Shown one piece after another: positions 18,475 to 27,358 of a stretch of 64,000 nt of DNA; positions within the stretch are counted from its first letter, which is position 1; the number at the start of each line of letters is the position of its first letter. The notes under the pieces were generated by a model. That model did no database searches, was not told where the DNA came from, and saw only the letters and a list, made by a program, of their open reading frames with translations. The stretch comes from Nocardiopsis sp. CNR-923 (GTDB lineage: Bacteria; Actinomycetota; Actinomycetes; Streptosporangiales; Streptosporangiaceae), in NCBI RefSeq assembly GCF_001942255.1, contig NZ_MKKC01000120.1, forward strand, positions 62,001 to 126,000. The letters run 5' to 3'. Position numbers and translations under genes: made by a program.

Positions 18475-18505
18475 TTTACACCTTTCGCGAACTTTGACCT
18501 ATTGT
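18475..18505 (+). promoter_or_regulatory. Putative promoter of the structured RNA
   Basis: TTTACA (18475-18480) and TATTGT (18500-18505) are spaced by 19 bases in a locally AT-rich segment directly in front of the hairpin-rich block. Spacing is longer than the ideal 17, so confidence is modest. Confidence 0.35.
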
Positions 18506-18660
18506 GGGGGAGCGCCGGTGAGAACCGGCAGGCCAGAGAGGGTGTCAGCCCCTCTGAGCCACCATGAACCGACGTACCGGCCGTGCGCCGCTGGGGGGTA
18601 GGCGCGCACAGTACGGAACGTCACGAAGAAGGGCCCGTCGCCTCGTGCGGCGGGCCCTTC
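18506..18660 (+). ncRNA. Candidate structured non-coding RNA
   Basis: Three consecutive hairpins can be drawn: GCCGGT-gaga-ACCGGC (GNRA-like loop), GGC-ca-GAGAGGG-tgtcag-CCCCTCT-ga-GCC, and GTGCGCC-loop-GGCGCGCAC. A terminator-like stem (18628-18660) ends the block. No open frame with good codon use fills it on either strand, and the next gene downstream is on the opposite strand, so it is not an obvious 5' leader. I could not match it to TPP, cobalamin, SAM, ydaO, glycine, ZTP or FMN riboswitch cores. On the minus strand one hairpin loop holds six C residues, as in 6C RNA, but only one such loop is present. Confidence 0.4.
18628..18660. terminator. Terminator stem between icd/RNA and the LCP gene
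   Basis: GAAGGGCCCG and CGGGCCCTTC are exact 10-bp arms, with further partial pairing inside. It can serve the plus-strand RNA and the minus-strand LCP gene. Confidence 0.55.
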
Positions 18661-18666
18661 GCCCTT

Positions 18667-18699
18667 GCTTATGCGCCCTCGCGGGCTCGGCCGGGGCTC
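18667..18699. repeat. 33-bp direct repeat, copy 1
   Basis: Matches 18801-18833 with one mismatch. Between the copies lies a segment rich in CTCG/GCTCG motifs, typical of dispersed intergenic repeats in high-GC actinomycetes. Confidence 0.55.
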
Positions 18700-18800
18700 G
18701 GGGCGCCACAAGGCCAGGGGTTCTTCATCCTCGGCTTCGCCTGTCGCTCGTTCCTCGCTCGCGGCTCGTCTCGTCTTGCAGAACCTGGCGTGCCCCTCGC

Positions 18801-18833
18801 GCTTGTGCGCCCTCGCGGGCTCGGCCGGGGCTC
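18801..18833. repeat. 33-bp direct repeat, copy 2
   Basis: Second copy of the repeat at 18667-18699. It abuts and slightly overlaps the stop codon of the LCP gene, so the repeat unit seems to begin exactly at the gene end. Confidence 0.55.
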
Positions 18834-20118
18834 AGTCCTCCATGGCGCTCTCGGGGATCGGCTCGCCCGCCCGCATGGCCGCGAACATCTCCTCCGAACG
18901 GACCTCGTCCCAGATCACCACGGAGCCGACACCCTCCAGAGTCGGGGTCTGGCCCACCGGGACCGCAGTGGTCCGGGTGCCGCCCCGCATCGCCAGCAGC
19001 ATCGTGACCAGGTGCCGCAGGTGGACGTCCTCGTCCACCATGAACGTGTCCGTCCCCGCCGCCGCCAGCGGCAGCGCCCGGAACGGGTTGAACATCGTCG
19101 ACGGCGCGCTCGCCGTCTCGACCAGCACCGAGAAGAACTCCCGTTGCCGCTGGATCCTGTCCAGGTCGGCGCGCGGTGTGGCGCGGGTGCGCACGTAGCC
19201 CAGGGCCGTCCCGCCGTCCATCAGCTGGCAGCCCGCCTCGATGTCCAGACCCGCCTTCGGGTCCTCCATCGCCTCCTCCGGGCACAGCTCCACGCCGCCG
19301 ACTGCGTCCACCAGGTCGACGAACCCGCCCATGCCGATCTCGACGTAGTGGTCGACCCGCACGCCCGAGGCGCTCTCGAAAGTCTCCACCAAGGGGGCCG
19401 GGCCGCCGCATATCTCCGCACCCGCCTCGTCGGTTCCGCACACAGCGTCGGCGAAGGCCGTGTTGATCTTGTTGTCGGCGTAGCCGGGGATGGCCATCGG
19501 CACGTAGGAGTCGCGCGGGACGCTGACGATGGTCGGCTCCCCGTCGTCGGGGATGTAGAGCACCATGATCGAGTCGGTCCGGCGGCCCTCGGCGTACCCG
19601 GTGGCCAGCTCGTCCATCTGCTCGTCGCTCAGGCCGTCCCGGCTGTCGGACCCGACGATCATGTACGTCGTCCCGGGTTGCCCCTCCGGCCTGCCGTCGT
19701 AGTCGCCCAGGGCGTCGACTCGGGTCAGCCGTCCGTCCGCCCAGATGTAGACGGCGGCCGGCGGCACGATCAGGACGGCGAGCAGCACCGCCACGACCGT
19801 CAGCGCGACGTTCCTGACCCGGTTCTCGCGCCGCTCCTTGGCCCGGCGGACCCTTCCGGTGCCGTCGTACTCGCGCGCGGTCCCGTGTGTGCGGCTCCGC
19901 TGCCGTGACCGCGACTCGGGCCCGCGGTGCCGGGGCGGCGCCTCCTCGGCGGCCTGGACCCGCCTGGCCCCGCCCAGCGAGCGCTGCTCCGACTCCCGCT
20001 GGCGGTACAACCGCTCGAACTCGTCCGGCTTGCCTGGGTCGCCCGCGCGTCGGAACACGCCCGGACTGTCGTGTTCACCGGCCGGGCCGGACCCGTCCCG
20101 ATTCCGTGGGTCTGCCAT
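18832..20118 (-). CDS. LytR-CpsA-Psr (LCP) family glycopolymer transferase
   Basis: 428 residues. A ~100-residue polar cytoplasmic tail precedes one TM helix at about 103-126 (NVALTVVAVLLAVLIVPPAA). The LCP domain follows with MIVGSDSRDG, RTDSIMVLYIP, IVSVPRDSYVPM and the Arg/Asp set that binds the polyprenyl pyrophosphate. The end of the domain shows ALGYVRTRATPRADLDRIQRQ. LCP proteins attach teichoic-acid-like or capsular polymers to peptidoglycan outside the membrane, so it may serve the polymer made by the 1-10.7 kb locus (inference). Stop overlaps a repeat copy. Confidence 0.88.
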   Translation of the reverse strand: MADPRNRDGSGPAGEHDSPGVFRRAGDPGKPDEFERLYRQRESEQRSLGGARRVQAAEEAPPRHRGPESRSRQRSRTHGTAREYDGTGRVRRAKERRENRVRNVALTVVAVLLAVLIVPPAAVYIWADGRLTRVDALGDYDGRPEGQPGTTYMIVGSDSRDGLSDEQMDELATGYAEGRRTDSIMVLYIPDDGEPTIVSVPRDSYVPMAIPGYADNKINTAFADAVCGTDEAGAEICGGPAPLVETFESASGVRVDHYVEIGMGGFVDLVDAVGGVELCPEEAMEDPKAGLDIEAGCQLMDGGTALGYVRTRATPRADLDRIQRQREFFSVLVETASAPSTMFNPFRALPLAAAGTDTFMVDEDVHLRHLVTMLLAMRGGTRTTAVPVGQTPTLEGVGSVVIWDEVRSEEMFAAMRAGEPIPESAMED

Positions 20119-20256
20119 CGAACCGCCCCATCCGCTCCGCGCCCGCAGGTCGACTGCGCCTGTCTGTCGTCTGTGTGATCGCGGAAACTGTAGCGGGGTT
20201 CACCCGGATCCGGCCGGGCGCCTCGACGCCCCCGGGCGGCGGCCGTGGGGCACGGG

Positions 20257-21377
20257 TCAGCGCAGCCGGTGGGCGCCCGCCGACGCGAGTGCGGCGCGTA
20301 CGCGCGGAGGAACCCGTCCCCGGTCGGTGAAGGCCCTGTTCAGCGCCGCGCCGATCCGCTCCACCCGCTCCTCGGGTGCGAGCGCCACCACCGTCCCCGC
20401 CCAGCCGGACAGCCGGACACCGCGCGCGCCGGCGCGTGAGGCGGTCTCCGCGGCGAGTTCGACGTCGGGCGAGGGCAGGCCGAACCCGCGCAGGGACAGG
20501 TGCGAGGCGCTCAGGATCGGGCCGACCTCCCCGGCGCGCCCCGCGCGCAGCAGACCGACCGCCGCGTTGAGCCGGTGTGCCTCCGTCGCCTCGAACTCGA
20601 TCCGGTCGCGCTGCCCCGGGTCCGGCAGGCTCGCCAGGGCGGCACGCAGGTCGCCCACGGAGCGGAGCGGGCCGAGGACCTCCTGGGCGGCCTCGACCGC
20701 GGCGGTGTGCGCGGGCCTGGGGTCGCGGCGGGGGAGCGCCCCGGTGTCGACGACCACCAGCCGCAGCCCCTCGGCGGCCAAGTCGAAGGGCAGGACCCGG
20801 GTGCGCAGCGTCCGCTGGTTCACCCGGACCGCGTGCCCCGGCCGCGCGGCGAGCACCGCGCGCCGGTCCGCCGCGGCGCCCTCCGGCGGCGGACCGCCCG
20901 CGAGGTCGGCGAGCGCGAGCGCGACGGCGGCCCCGACGGCCGCCGTGCGGCCCAGGGAGGCGTGCACGGGCAGATCGGACTCCAGGAGTACCCGGAGTCC
21001 TTGGTCGGCCCGGAGAAGGCCGCTCCGGCGCGCCTCGCCGACCTCCTCGGCCACCGTGCGCGCGGCGGCCTCCCGAGGTCTCAGGGGGCCGTGGGTCGTG
21101 GCCGCGTGCACGCCGCCGTCCGAGGTGAGTCCCGCAGCGGCGGTCACACCCCAGGGCAACGCCGCGTACAGGGCGGCGCCGCCGCTGGTGGCCGTGTGCT
21201 CGCCCATGAGCGCCACCCGGCCGGCGCGCGCCAGACCCCCTCGGCGGCCGAGCCGTACCGCAGGGTGAAGGACTCAGCCAGCGCGTCGGCGTCCGGGGCC
21301 GACGACGGCCAGTCTCCCCGCGGTCCCGCCGGACGCAGGCCCAACACGGCGCGCCACCGAGCCCCCATGCCTTCCAC
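20257..21377 (-). CDS. Galactokinase-like GHMP protein with altered motifs, frame broken near 21220
   Basis: From GTG 21377 the first ~52 codons end in RYGSAAEGVWRAP; after one missing base the sense continues GRVALMGEHTATSGGAALYA. This is the GalK opening (VWRAPGRVNLIGEHTDYNGG) with HTDYN replaced by HTATS. The GLSSSA phosphate loop reads SLGRTAAVGAAVALAL, and the catalytic Asp-Gln (MDQ) appears as VNQ. The C-terminal GHMP fold (GARGVRLSGWAGTVVALAP) is kept. Length ~373 is usual for galactokinases. With three altered signatures, true galactokinase activity is doubtful. A paralogue with another substrate, or a non-enzymatic regulator, is possible. Confidence 0.65.
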
Positions 21378-21506
21378 CGGTCCACCTTTCTCCCCGTCTC
21401 ACCGCTGCCCCCAAGTCTGCCCCCACCCGGGGATCGCGCGTCGGGCTTCCCCCTCCACGCACCGCTCGTTACGGTGACGGTCCACGACCGGCGCGGAGGG
21501 GGAGCC

Positions 21507-22622
21507 ATGCCCGCAGCCCTGGACCGGGCCAAGGACACGTCCCGTCACTACCGGAACCTGGCCATGGACGCCTACTGGGGGCTGCGGCGCCGCCGACCGG
21601 GCGTCGACCACCTGGTCCGTGCCTACGAGCGCTACGCCGACCGGAACGGGAGCCTGCTCGCGGGCGCCGTGACGTACTTCACCTTCCTGTCCTTCTTCCC
21701 GCTGATCGCGCTCGCCTTCGCGGCGCTGGGCTTCGTCGTCGCGGCGGGAGGGCCCGAGCTGACCGCCTACCTGGAACAGGCGTTGGACGAGGTCCTGCCC
21801 GGCCTGTCCGACCGGCTGCCGATGGACCAGGTGGCCGGCGCGCGCGTGGGCGCGGGCGTGATCGGCGTGCTCGGCCTGCTCTACGCGGGGCTGAACTCGG
21901 TCTCCGAGTTGCGCCAGGCACTGCACTCGATCTGGCTCAAGAGCGTCAAGGACGGCCCCAACTACCTGCTGCGCAAAACGGGCGACCTGGCGGTCATGCT
22001 CGGACTCGGGGCGGCCCTGCTGCTCACGGTCGCGTTCACCAGCGTCGCGCAGGCCGCCACGACCTGGCTGCTGTCGTGGGTGGGGTGGGACGGCTCTGTG
22101 CTCGCCAACCTGTCCCTGCGCGCCCTCGCCGTGGCGATCGCCGTGGGCGCCAACTCACTGATCTTCCTGCTCGTCTTCGCACTCCTGTCCGGGAGCGGGC
22201 GGCCGACCCGGGCGATGTGGCGCGGCGCCCTGATCGGGGCGGTGGGCTTCGAGATCCTCAAGGCGGCCGCGGCGATCCTGCTCGCCGGGACCCTGGCCAA
22301 CCCGGTGTACGCGTCCTTCGCGGTGTTGGTAGGGCTCCTGGTGTGGATCAACCTGGTGATGCGCCTGGTCATGTTCAGCGCGGCGTGGACGGCGACCTGG
22401 CTGCCCCTGCCGCCGCCGTACACGGGCACCCTGCCGCTGCCGGAGCAGAACGGGCTCAACTGGTCTCGGCCGGCCCACGATCCGCGTGCCCGGCCAAGGA
22501 TCGGGCGGGAGCACCGCGCCGCCCAACGGGCGTTGGCGGCGGCGTTGTCACTGGTCGGCGCCGCCGGTGCGGCCGGGGCCGCCGCGTGGGTGATCCGCCG
22601 CCGCCATTCCGGTCGGGAATGA
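21507..22622 (+). CDS. YihY/BrkB-family inner-membrane protein
   Basis: About 371 residues with six TM segments. The family features are the N-terminal RNGSLLAGAVTYFTFLSFFPLIALAFAALG region, LYAGLNSVSELRQALHSIW, and the C-terminal VGLLVWINLVMRLVMFSAAW. Some members were called ribonuclease BN by mistake; the function is unknown. ATG 21507 is chosen over an upstream GTG at 21474 because GGAGGGGGAG lies 3-12 bases before it. It ends with one more short hydrophobic stretch and a basic tail. Confidence 0.8.
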   Translation: MPAALDRAKDTSRHYRNLAMDAYWGLRRRRPGVDHLVRAYERYADRNGSLLAGAVTYFTFLSFFPLIALAFAALGFVVAAGGPELTAYLEQALDEVLPGLSDRLPMDQVAGARVGAGVIGVLGLLYAGLNSVSELRQALHSIWLKSVKDGPNYLLRKTGDLAVMLGLGAALLLTVAFTSVAQAATTWLLSWVGWDGSVLANLSLRALAVAIAVGANSLIFLLVFALLSGSGRPTRAMWRGALIGAVGFEILKAAAAILLAGTLANPVYASFAVLVGLLVWINLVMRLVMFSAAWTATWLPLPPPYTGTLPLPEQNGLNWSRPAHDPRARPRIGREHRAAQRALAAALSLVGAAGAAGAAAWVIRRRHSGRE

Positions 22623-22797
22623 CCGCGGTTCACGCACACCGCGGTTCACGCACGAGGAAATTACCTCACTGTGCGTCCCCGTCCCGTATGCGCGGGGTGT
22701 CGACAGGGTAGTCCTCCCGTGTCCCGGTTGACCGATTCATCCGGGCACACCGACCGCTGGCCGTGAGACCGCTGGCGACACCCCCCTCGGAGGGCAG

Positions 22798-23970
22798 ATG
22801 GGAATCGCATTCAAGTCGTCCGAACGCGCGACGCTCGGAGTGGAGTGGGAGCTCCAGCTCGTCGATCGGAGCACGCGTCACCTGCGGCAGGAGGCGCAGG
22901 AGCTGCTGTCCGAGCTGCCCGACCTCAGCGCGGGCGCGGACGTCCCCCCGCTTCGGCACGAGCTGATGCAGTCACAGGTCGAGGTCGTGACCGGCATCTG
23001 TGAGACGGTCGACGAGGCCAAGCGGGACCTCACCCGCAACATCCAGCGGATGCGTGACGTGCTCGAACCGCGCGGAACCACTTTGACCTGCTCCGGAACC
23101 CACCCGATCGACGACTGGCGGGACCAGTCGCTCAGCCCGGGAGAGCGCTACGGCGAGCTGGTCGAGCAGATGCAGTGGCTCGCCCGACGCATCCTCACCT
23201 GCGGGGTCCACGTCCACGTGGGGGTGCGCAGCCAGGAGAAGGCCATTCCCATGGTGAACGCACTTGCGAAGTTCCTCCCGCATTTTCTGGCTTTGAGTGC
23301 TTCCAGCCCATTTTGGAGTGGGCATGACACGGGCCTGGCATCCGCGAGGTCGATCGTCTTCGGCGCCCTTCCCACGTCGGGGCCGCCGCCGAACCTGTCG
23401 GGTTGGACTGCTTTCGAGGAATACCTCGAAACGCTTCTGCGGGCGGGTACCATCGCCTCTATCAAGGAAGTGTGGTGGGACATCCGGCCGCACCCGGATT
23501 TCGGCACCATCGAGATCCGGATGTTCGACGGGATTCCCACCCTGCGCGAGGTGGGAATGGCCGCCGCGCTCTGCCAGAGCCTGGTCGAGCTGTTCGATCA
23601 CCAGCTCGATCGGGGATACGGTCTGCCCAACCCGCCGTCCTGGCTGGTGAGCGACAACAAGTGGCGGGCCACCCGCTACGGACTCGACGCTCGTGTGATC
23701 ACGGACGTGCACGGAACCACGGTGCCGATCCGGGACGACCTCTACGAGTTGGTTCGCGAGCTGCGTCCGGTCGCGGCCCGCCTGGGCTGCGCCGAGGACC
23801 TGGACCTGGTCTCCGAGACCCTGGACAAGGGTGCCTCCTACGAACGGCAGCGCGCGGTCGTCGCCGAGGGCGGTTCGCTCGACGACGTCGTGGACATGCT
23901 CGCCGCCGAGCTCCGGGGCGGCCTCACCCGCGCAGAGGTCAGTGTCAGCGACGGGGCCGGTGTGCGCTGA
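22798..23970 (+). CDS. YbdK-type carboxylate-amine ligase (glutamate-cysteine ligase family 2)
   Basis: 390 residues. Contains LGVEWELQLVDRSTRHLR at the N-terminus (GxExE metal/substrate motif), HELMQSQVEVVTGIC, the GTHPIDDWRD loop, CGVHVHVGV and the C-terminal EIRMFDGIPTLREV. These are the GCS2/YbdK signatures. The enzyme makes gamma-glutamyl amide bonds; in some actinomycetes a relative (EgtA) makes gamma-Glu-Cys for ergothioneine, but no other ergothioneine genes are here. Codons around 23240-23340 are less GC-rich than usual. GAGGGCAG precedes ATG 22798. Confidence 0.85.
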   Translation: MGIAFKSSERATLGVEWELQLVDRSTRHLRQEAQELLSELPDLSAGADVPPLRHELMQSQVEVVTGICETVDEAKRDLTRNIQRMRDVLEPRGTTLTCSGTHPIDDWRDQSLSPGERYGELVEQMQWLARRILTCGVHVHVGVRSQEKAIPMVNALAKFLPHFLALSASSPFWSGHDTGLASARSIVFGALPTSGPPPNLSGWTAFEEYLETLLRAGTIASIKEVWWDIRPHPDFGTIEIRMFDGIPTLREVGMAAALCQSLVELFDHQLDRGYGLPNPPSWLVSDNKWRATRYGLDARVITDVHGTTVPIRDDLYELVRELRPVAARLGCAEDLDLVSETLDKGASYERQRAVVAEGGSLDDVVDMLAAELRGGLTRAEVSVSDGAGVR

Positions 23971-23997
23971 CACGCGATGAAGAGGGGACCCTCGCAA

Positions 23998-25230
23998 TGC
24001 AGGGACGTGACCTGCCGGAACAGTTGACCGCTTTTCTGGCGCGCCATGAGCGGGAGTTCACCGGATTCCGCCGGGACCTGCACATGCACCCCGAACTCGC
24101 CTTCGCCGAACACCGCACGACCGGGCGGATCGCCGAGCGGCTGCGCGAGGTGGGCCTGCGCCCGCGTGTCCTCGCGCAGGGCACCGGGCTGGTGTGCGAC
24201 ATCGGCTCCGGGCCGGGTCCCTGGTCGCGCTCAGGGCCGACATCGACGCCCTCCCGCTCACCGACGAGAAGGCGGGGGTTCCCTACCGCTCGACGGTCCC
24301 GGGCGCGCGCACGCCTGCGGGCACGACGTGCACACCACGTCCTGCTGGCGTCGGCGGTCTTCCTCGCCCAGCAGGACCGCGTGGGCGCCCTGCCCGGCCG
24401 GGTGCGGCTGATCTTCCAGCCGGCGGAGGAGCTGCCCGGCGGCGCGGTCGAGGTGGTCAACGACGGGGCGATGAAGGGTGTGGACCGGATCTTCGCCCTG
24501 CACTGCGACCCCCGCCTCATGGTGGGCAAGGTCGGACTGCGCGTCGGCGGCATCACCGCCGCCTGCGACCAGCTGATGGTCCGCCTGTCCGGTCCGGGCG
24601 GACACACCGCCCGGCCGCACCTGACCTCCGACCTCGTCTACGCCATGGGCAAGGTGGTCACCGAACTGCCCGCCGCACTGTCCCGCCTGGTCGACCCGCG
24701 CGCCGGGTTCAGCCTGGTCTGGGGCCGGATCAGCGCGGGGGCGGCACCCAACGTCATCCCCGACGACGCCGTCGCCGAGGGGACCGTCCGCTGCCTGGAC
24801 GACGAGGCTGGCACTCCGCCCCGGACATCGTCAAGGGGCTGGTCGAGTCGGTGGCCTCCGCCTACGGGGCGGAGGCGAGGTCACCTACCGCCGCGGTGTC
24901 CCGCCGACGATCAATGAGGCGCGGAGCGTGGAGACGATGCGCGAGGCGGTCGGTCTCTCGCTCGGCCCGGACGCGGTCGCCAGCACGCCCCAGAGCCTGG
25001 GCGGGGAGGACTTCGCCTGGTACCTGGAGCACGTCCCCGGCGCGCTGGCCCGCCTGGGCACCCACTCCCCGGACTGGGACGGCCCCATGCTGGACCTGCA
25101 CCGGGGGACCTTCGACGTCGACGAGCGCGCCATCGCCGTGGGGACCCGGTTCATGGTCACCACGGCGCTGACCGCGCTGTGGAACACCGCCCACGCGGGG
25201 AACCGCGTCGACGACGAGGCCCTGGCCTGA
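23998..25230 (+). CDS. M20D-type amidohydrolase, five frame breaks
   Basis: Joined across breaks near 24220, 24303, 24339, 24808 and 24874, the protein is ~411 residues. It shows FRRDLHMHPELAFAEHRT, then LVALRADIDALPLTDEK, HACGHDVHTT (metal ligands), VRLIFQPAEELPGGA, the lid-domain GGHTARPHLTSDLVYA, and the C-terminal GGEDFAWYLEHVPGAL. This is the complete motif set of IAA-amino-acid hydrolase/hippurate hydrolase-type carboxypeptidases with a Cys-His binuclear metal site. Each break is repaired by one added base in a G or C run, so the gene is probably intact in the organism. Substrate unknown. Confidence 0.75.
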
Positions 25231-25407
25231 GCGGTGTTCGCTGTGGGCCTCCGTTTCTCTTCGGCCCGAACGGCGAGCCCCCGGGGGTGACCGTTCCAAG
25301 GGACAGGCCCGGACCCCCGCGGACTCCGCGGGCGGATCTGCCGGATTCTCGGAAACTTGGCGTCGGCGTGGGCGGTCGCGCGCCGCCCGGGTGGCATTCT
25401 GAGGAGT

Positions 25408-26505
25408 ATGAACCACCCACTCACAGTTGAGCAGATCCGGCGGGCGCCGAAGGTCCTGCTGCATGACCACCTCGACGGCGGCCTGCGCCCGTCCACCGTC
25501 GTCGAACTGGCGCGGGAGGCCGGGTACACCGGTCTTCCCACCTACGATCCCGGCGAGCTGGGCGTGTGGTTCCGCGAGGCCTCCGACTCCGGGTCCCTGG
25601 AGCGCTACCTGGAGACCTTCGCGCACACGACCGCCGTGATGCAGACGCGCGACGCGCTCGTGCGGGTGGCGGCCGAGGCGGCGGAGGACCTGGCCGCCGA
25701 CGGCGTGGTCTACGCCGAGCAGCGCTACGCCCCCGAACAGCACCTCTCGGCTGGGCTCACCCTGGAGGAGGTCGTCGAGGCCGTCCAGGAAGGGCTGGAA
25801 CTGGGTGAGAAGCGCGCCGCCGACCAGGGGCGCGTCATCCGCACCGGGCAGCTGGTCACCGCCATGCGGCACGCCGCGCGCTCCTCGGAGATCGCCGAAC
25901 TGGCCGTGCGCTACCGGGACGCCGGGGTCTCCGGCTTCGACATCGCGGGCGCCGAGGCGGGTAACCCGCCCACGCGGCACCTGGACGCTTTCGAGTACCT
26001 GCGCCGCGAGAACTTCCACTTCACCATCCACGCGGGTGAGGCGTTCGGTCTGCCGTCCATCTGGGAGGCGCTCCAGTGGTGCGGGTGCGACCGCCTGGGC
26101 CACGGCGTGCGCATCGTCGACGACATCACGCTGAACGAGAACGGCGTGCCGCGTCTGGGCCGCCTCTCCCAGTACGTGCGGGACAAGCGCGTCCCGTTGG
26201 AGATGTGCCCGAGTTCGAACGTCCAGACCGGCGCCGCCGAGTCCATCGCCGCGCACCCCATCCGACTCCTGCACGACCTGCGGTTCCGGGTCACCGTGAA
26301 CACCGACAACCGGCTTCAGAGTGGCGTGACGCTGTCCGAGGAGTTCGCCAAGCTGTCCGAGGCCTTCTCCTACGGCTGGGACGACCTGGAGTGGTTCACG
26401 GTCAACGCCATGAAGTCGGCGTTCCTGCCCTTCGACGAGCGCCTGGCCCTGATCAACGGCGTCATCAAGCCCGGGTTCGCCCAGTTGAAGTGGGCGGCGG
26501 TCTGA
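25408..26505 (+). CDS. add: Adenosine deaminase
   Basis: 365 residues. Deaminates adenosine and deoxyadenosine to inosine forms for purine salvage. It has the metal-binding KVLLHDHLDGGLRPST at residues ~14-29, FTIHAGEAFG with the catalytic His/Glu, GHGVRIVDD, LEMCPSSNVQTG, and the metal Asp in VTVNTDNRLQSG. GAGGAG precedes ATG 25408; the frame is open upstream without an RBS. The stop overlaps the next gene by one base (TGATG). PNP, which uses its product inosine, lies 1.2 kb downstream. Confidence 0.93.
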   Translation: MNHPLTVEQIRRAPKVLLHDHLDGGLRPSTVVELAREAGYTGLPTYDPGELGVWFREASDSGSLERYLETFAHTTAVMQTRDALVRVAAEAAEDLAADGVVYAEQRYAPEQHLSAGLTLEEVVEAVQEGLELGEKRAADQGRVIRTGQLVTAMRHAARSSEIAELAVRYRDAGVSGFDIAGAEAGNPPTRHLDAFEYLRRENFHFTIHAGEAFGLPSIWEALQWCGCDRLGHGVRIVDDITLNENGVPRLGRLSQYVRDKRVPLEMCPSSNVQTGAAESIAAHPIRLLHDLRFRVTVNTDNRLQSGVTLSEEFAKLSEAFSYGWDDLEWFTVNAMKSAFLPFDERLALINGVIKPGFAQLKWAAV

Positions 26506-27134
26506 TGGACCGGCCCCGGTCCACCACCCACGCGTCGACCTCCTCGCGGGTGCTGGCGCTGGTGTGGGTCGTCATCGCCGTCCTGCTGCTGCTCGACGTG
26601 CTGCTGCGCGGCGAGGGCCGCTCGGCGTGGGTGGCCTCGGCGGTGCTGGTGGCGAGTGTGGCCGGTGTCCACCTGGTGTGGCTGCGTCCGCGCGTGGTCT
26701 CCACCGAGCGCGGACTGCGGATGATCAACCCGCTGCGGGAGACCTTCGTGCCGTGGCCCGCGGTGGTCTGGGTGGACGTGACCGACGTCCTGCGCGTGCA
26801 CACGCCGGGCGGGATCGTGCGGTCGTGGCCGTTGCGCGAGACGAAGCGCGCCCGTGTCCGTGAGAACCTGCGCCGCGAATCCGGGCTGGCGGACGCCGAC
26901 GCCGACGAGGACCCCGCCGGGCAGCGCCCGGTCGACGTGGTCGCGCGGCAACTGCGCCGGGACGCCGAACGGTACAAGGCGCGCCCCCTGAGCGGGCCGA
27001 TCCGGGACGTCGGCGAGGCGGGCCCGGCCGCGCTGGGCGCCGAGGACGCGCCGCAGACGATGGTGCCGGTCGAGGTGATCGTCGTCCTCGCGGTGACGGC
27101 GGTGTACTTCGTGGGGGTGCTGGTGCTGGCCTGA
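26505..27134 (+). CDS. PH-domain membrane protein (bacterial PH_6-like)
   Basis: 209 residues. Two N-terminal TM helices (VLALVWVVIAVLLLLDVLL and WVASAVLVASVAGVHLVWL) precede a PH-like beta-rich domain: RPRVVSTERGLRMINPLRETFVPW, then VTDVLRVHTPGGIVRSWPLRE. A third TM (VIVVLAVTAVYFVGVLVLA) ends the protein. Similar actinobacterial proteins have no known role. It is coupled to adenosine deaminase by a one-base overlap, but a shared function is not implied. Confidence 0.7.
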   Translation: MDRPRSTTHASTSSRVLALVWVVIAVLLLLDVLLRGEGRSAWVASAVLVASVAGVHLVWLRPRVVSTERGLRMINPLRETFVPWPAVVWVDVTDVLRVHTPGGIVRSWPLRETKRARVRENLRRESGLADADADEDPAGQRPVDVVARQLRRDAERYKARPLSGPIRDVGEAGPAALGAEDAPQTMVPVEVIVVLAVTAVYFVGVLVLA

Positions 27135-27177
27135 GCGCCCTCGGCCCCGAGCGTCGCCGCCCGGGGCAACGCCTGGT

Positions 27178-27214
27178 GGGACCCGGTCCCCGCGTCGTGC
27201 GGGGGCCGGGTCCC
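27178..27214 (+). terminator. Terminator of the add-PH operon
   Basis: A 16-bp nearly perfect stem (GGGACCCGGTCCCCGC / GCGGGGGCCGGGTCCC) with a 5-base loop, followed by TTTC. This is one of the strongest terminators in the window. Confidence 0.7.
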
Positions 27215-27231
27215 TTTCTCGCCGCAGGGGG

Positions 27232-27273
27232 TTGACGCCGCCCCACGCATCTGGTTAGGTAAGGCATGCCTAA
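27232..27273 (+). promoter_or_regulatory. Strong promoter overlapped by a DtxR/IdeR iron box
   Basis: TTGACG (27232-27237), a 17-base spacer and TTAGGT (27255-27260) make a good promoter. The -10 lies inside TTAGGTAAGGCATGCCTAA (27255-27273), which matches 15 of 19 positions of the DtxR/IdeR consensus. Such boxes repress iron-uptake promoters when Fe2+ is plentiful. No siderophore or iron-transport gene follows. Confidence 0.65.
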
Positions 27274-27358
27274 GGGAGAGTGCGCCGAGCGGACGGGCTT
27301 CGCGCGGATGGTCATCCGCTCGGTTCCTCGCCCTGGGCGTCGCGCGCGGTCCAACTGA
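27266..27358 (+). CDS. Possible leaderless 30-residue peptide under the iron box
   Basis: ATG 27266 lies 6 bases after the -10 hexamer, where transcription would start, so the mRNA would be leaderless. The frame starts MPKGECAERTGFARMVIRSV, is basic and ends at TGA 27358. Leaderless genes are common in actinomycetes. There is no homology evidence, so this may be a spurious frame on an iron-regulated transcript. Confidence 0.25.
   Translation: MPKGECAERTGFARMVIRSVPRPGRRARSN

Noticed and set aside
18506..18660. Known riboswitch (TPP, cobalamin, ydaO, SAM-IV, ZTP, glycine)
   Set aside because: None of the invariant core segments of these classes is present, and no gene follows on the same strand.
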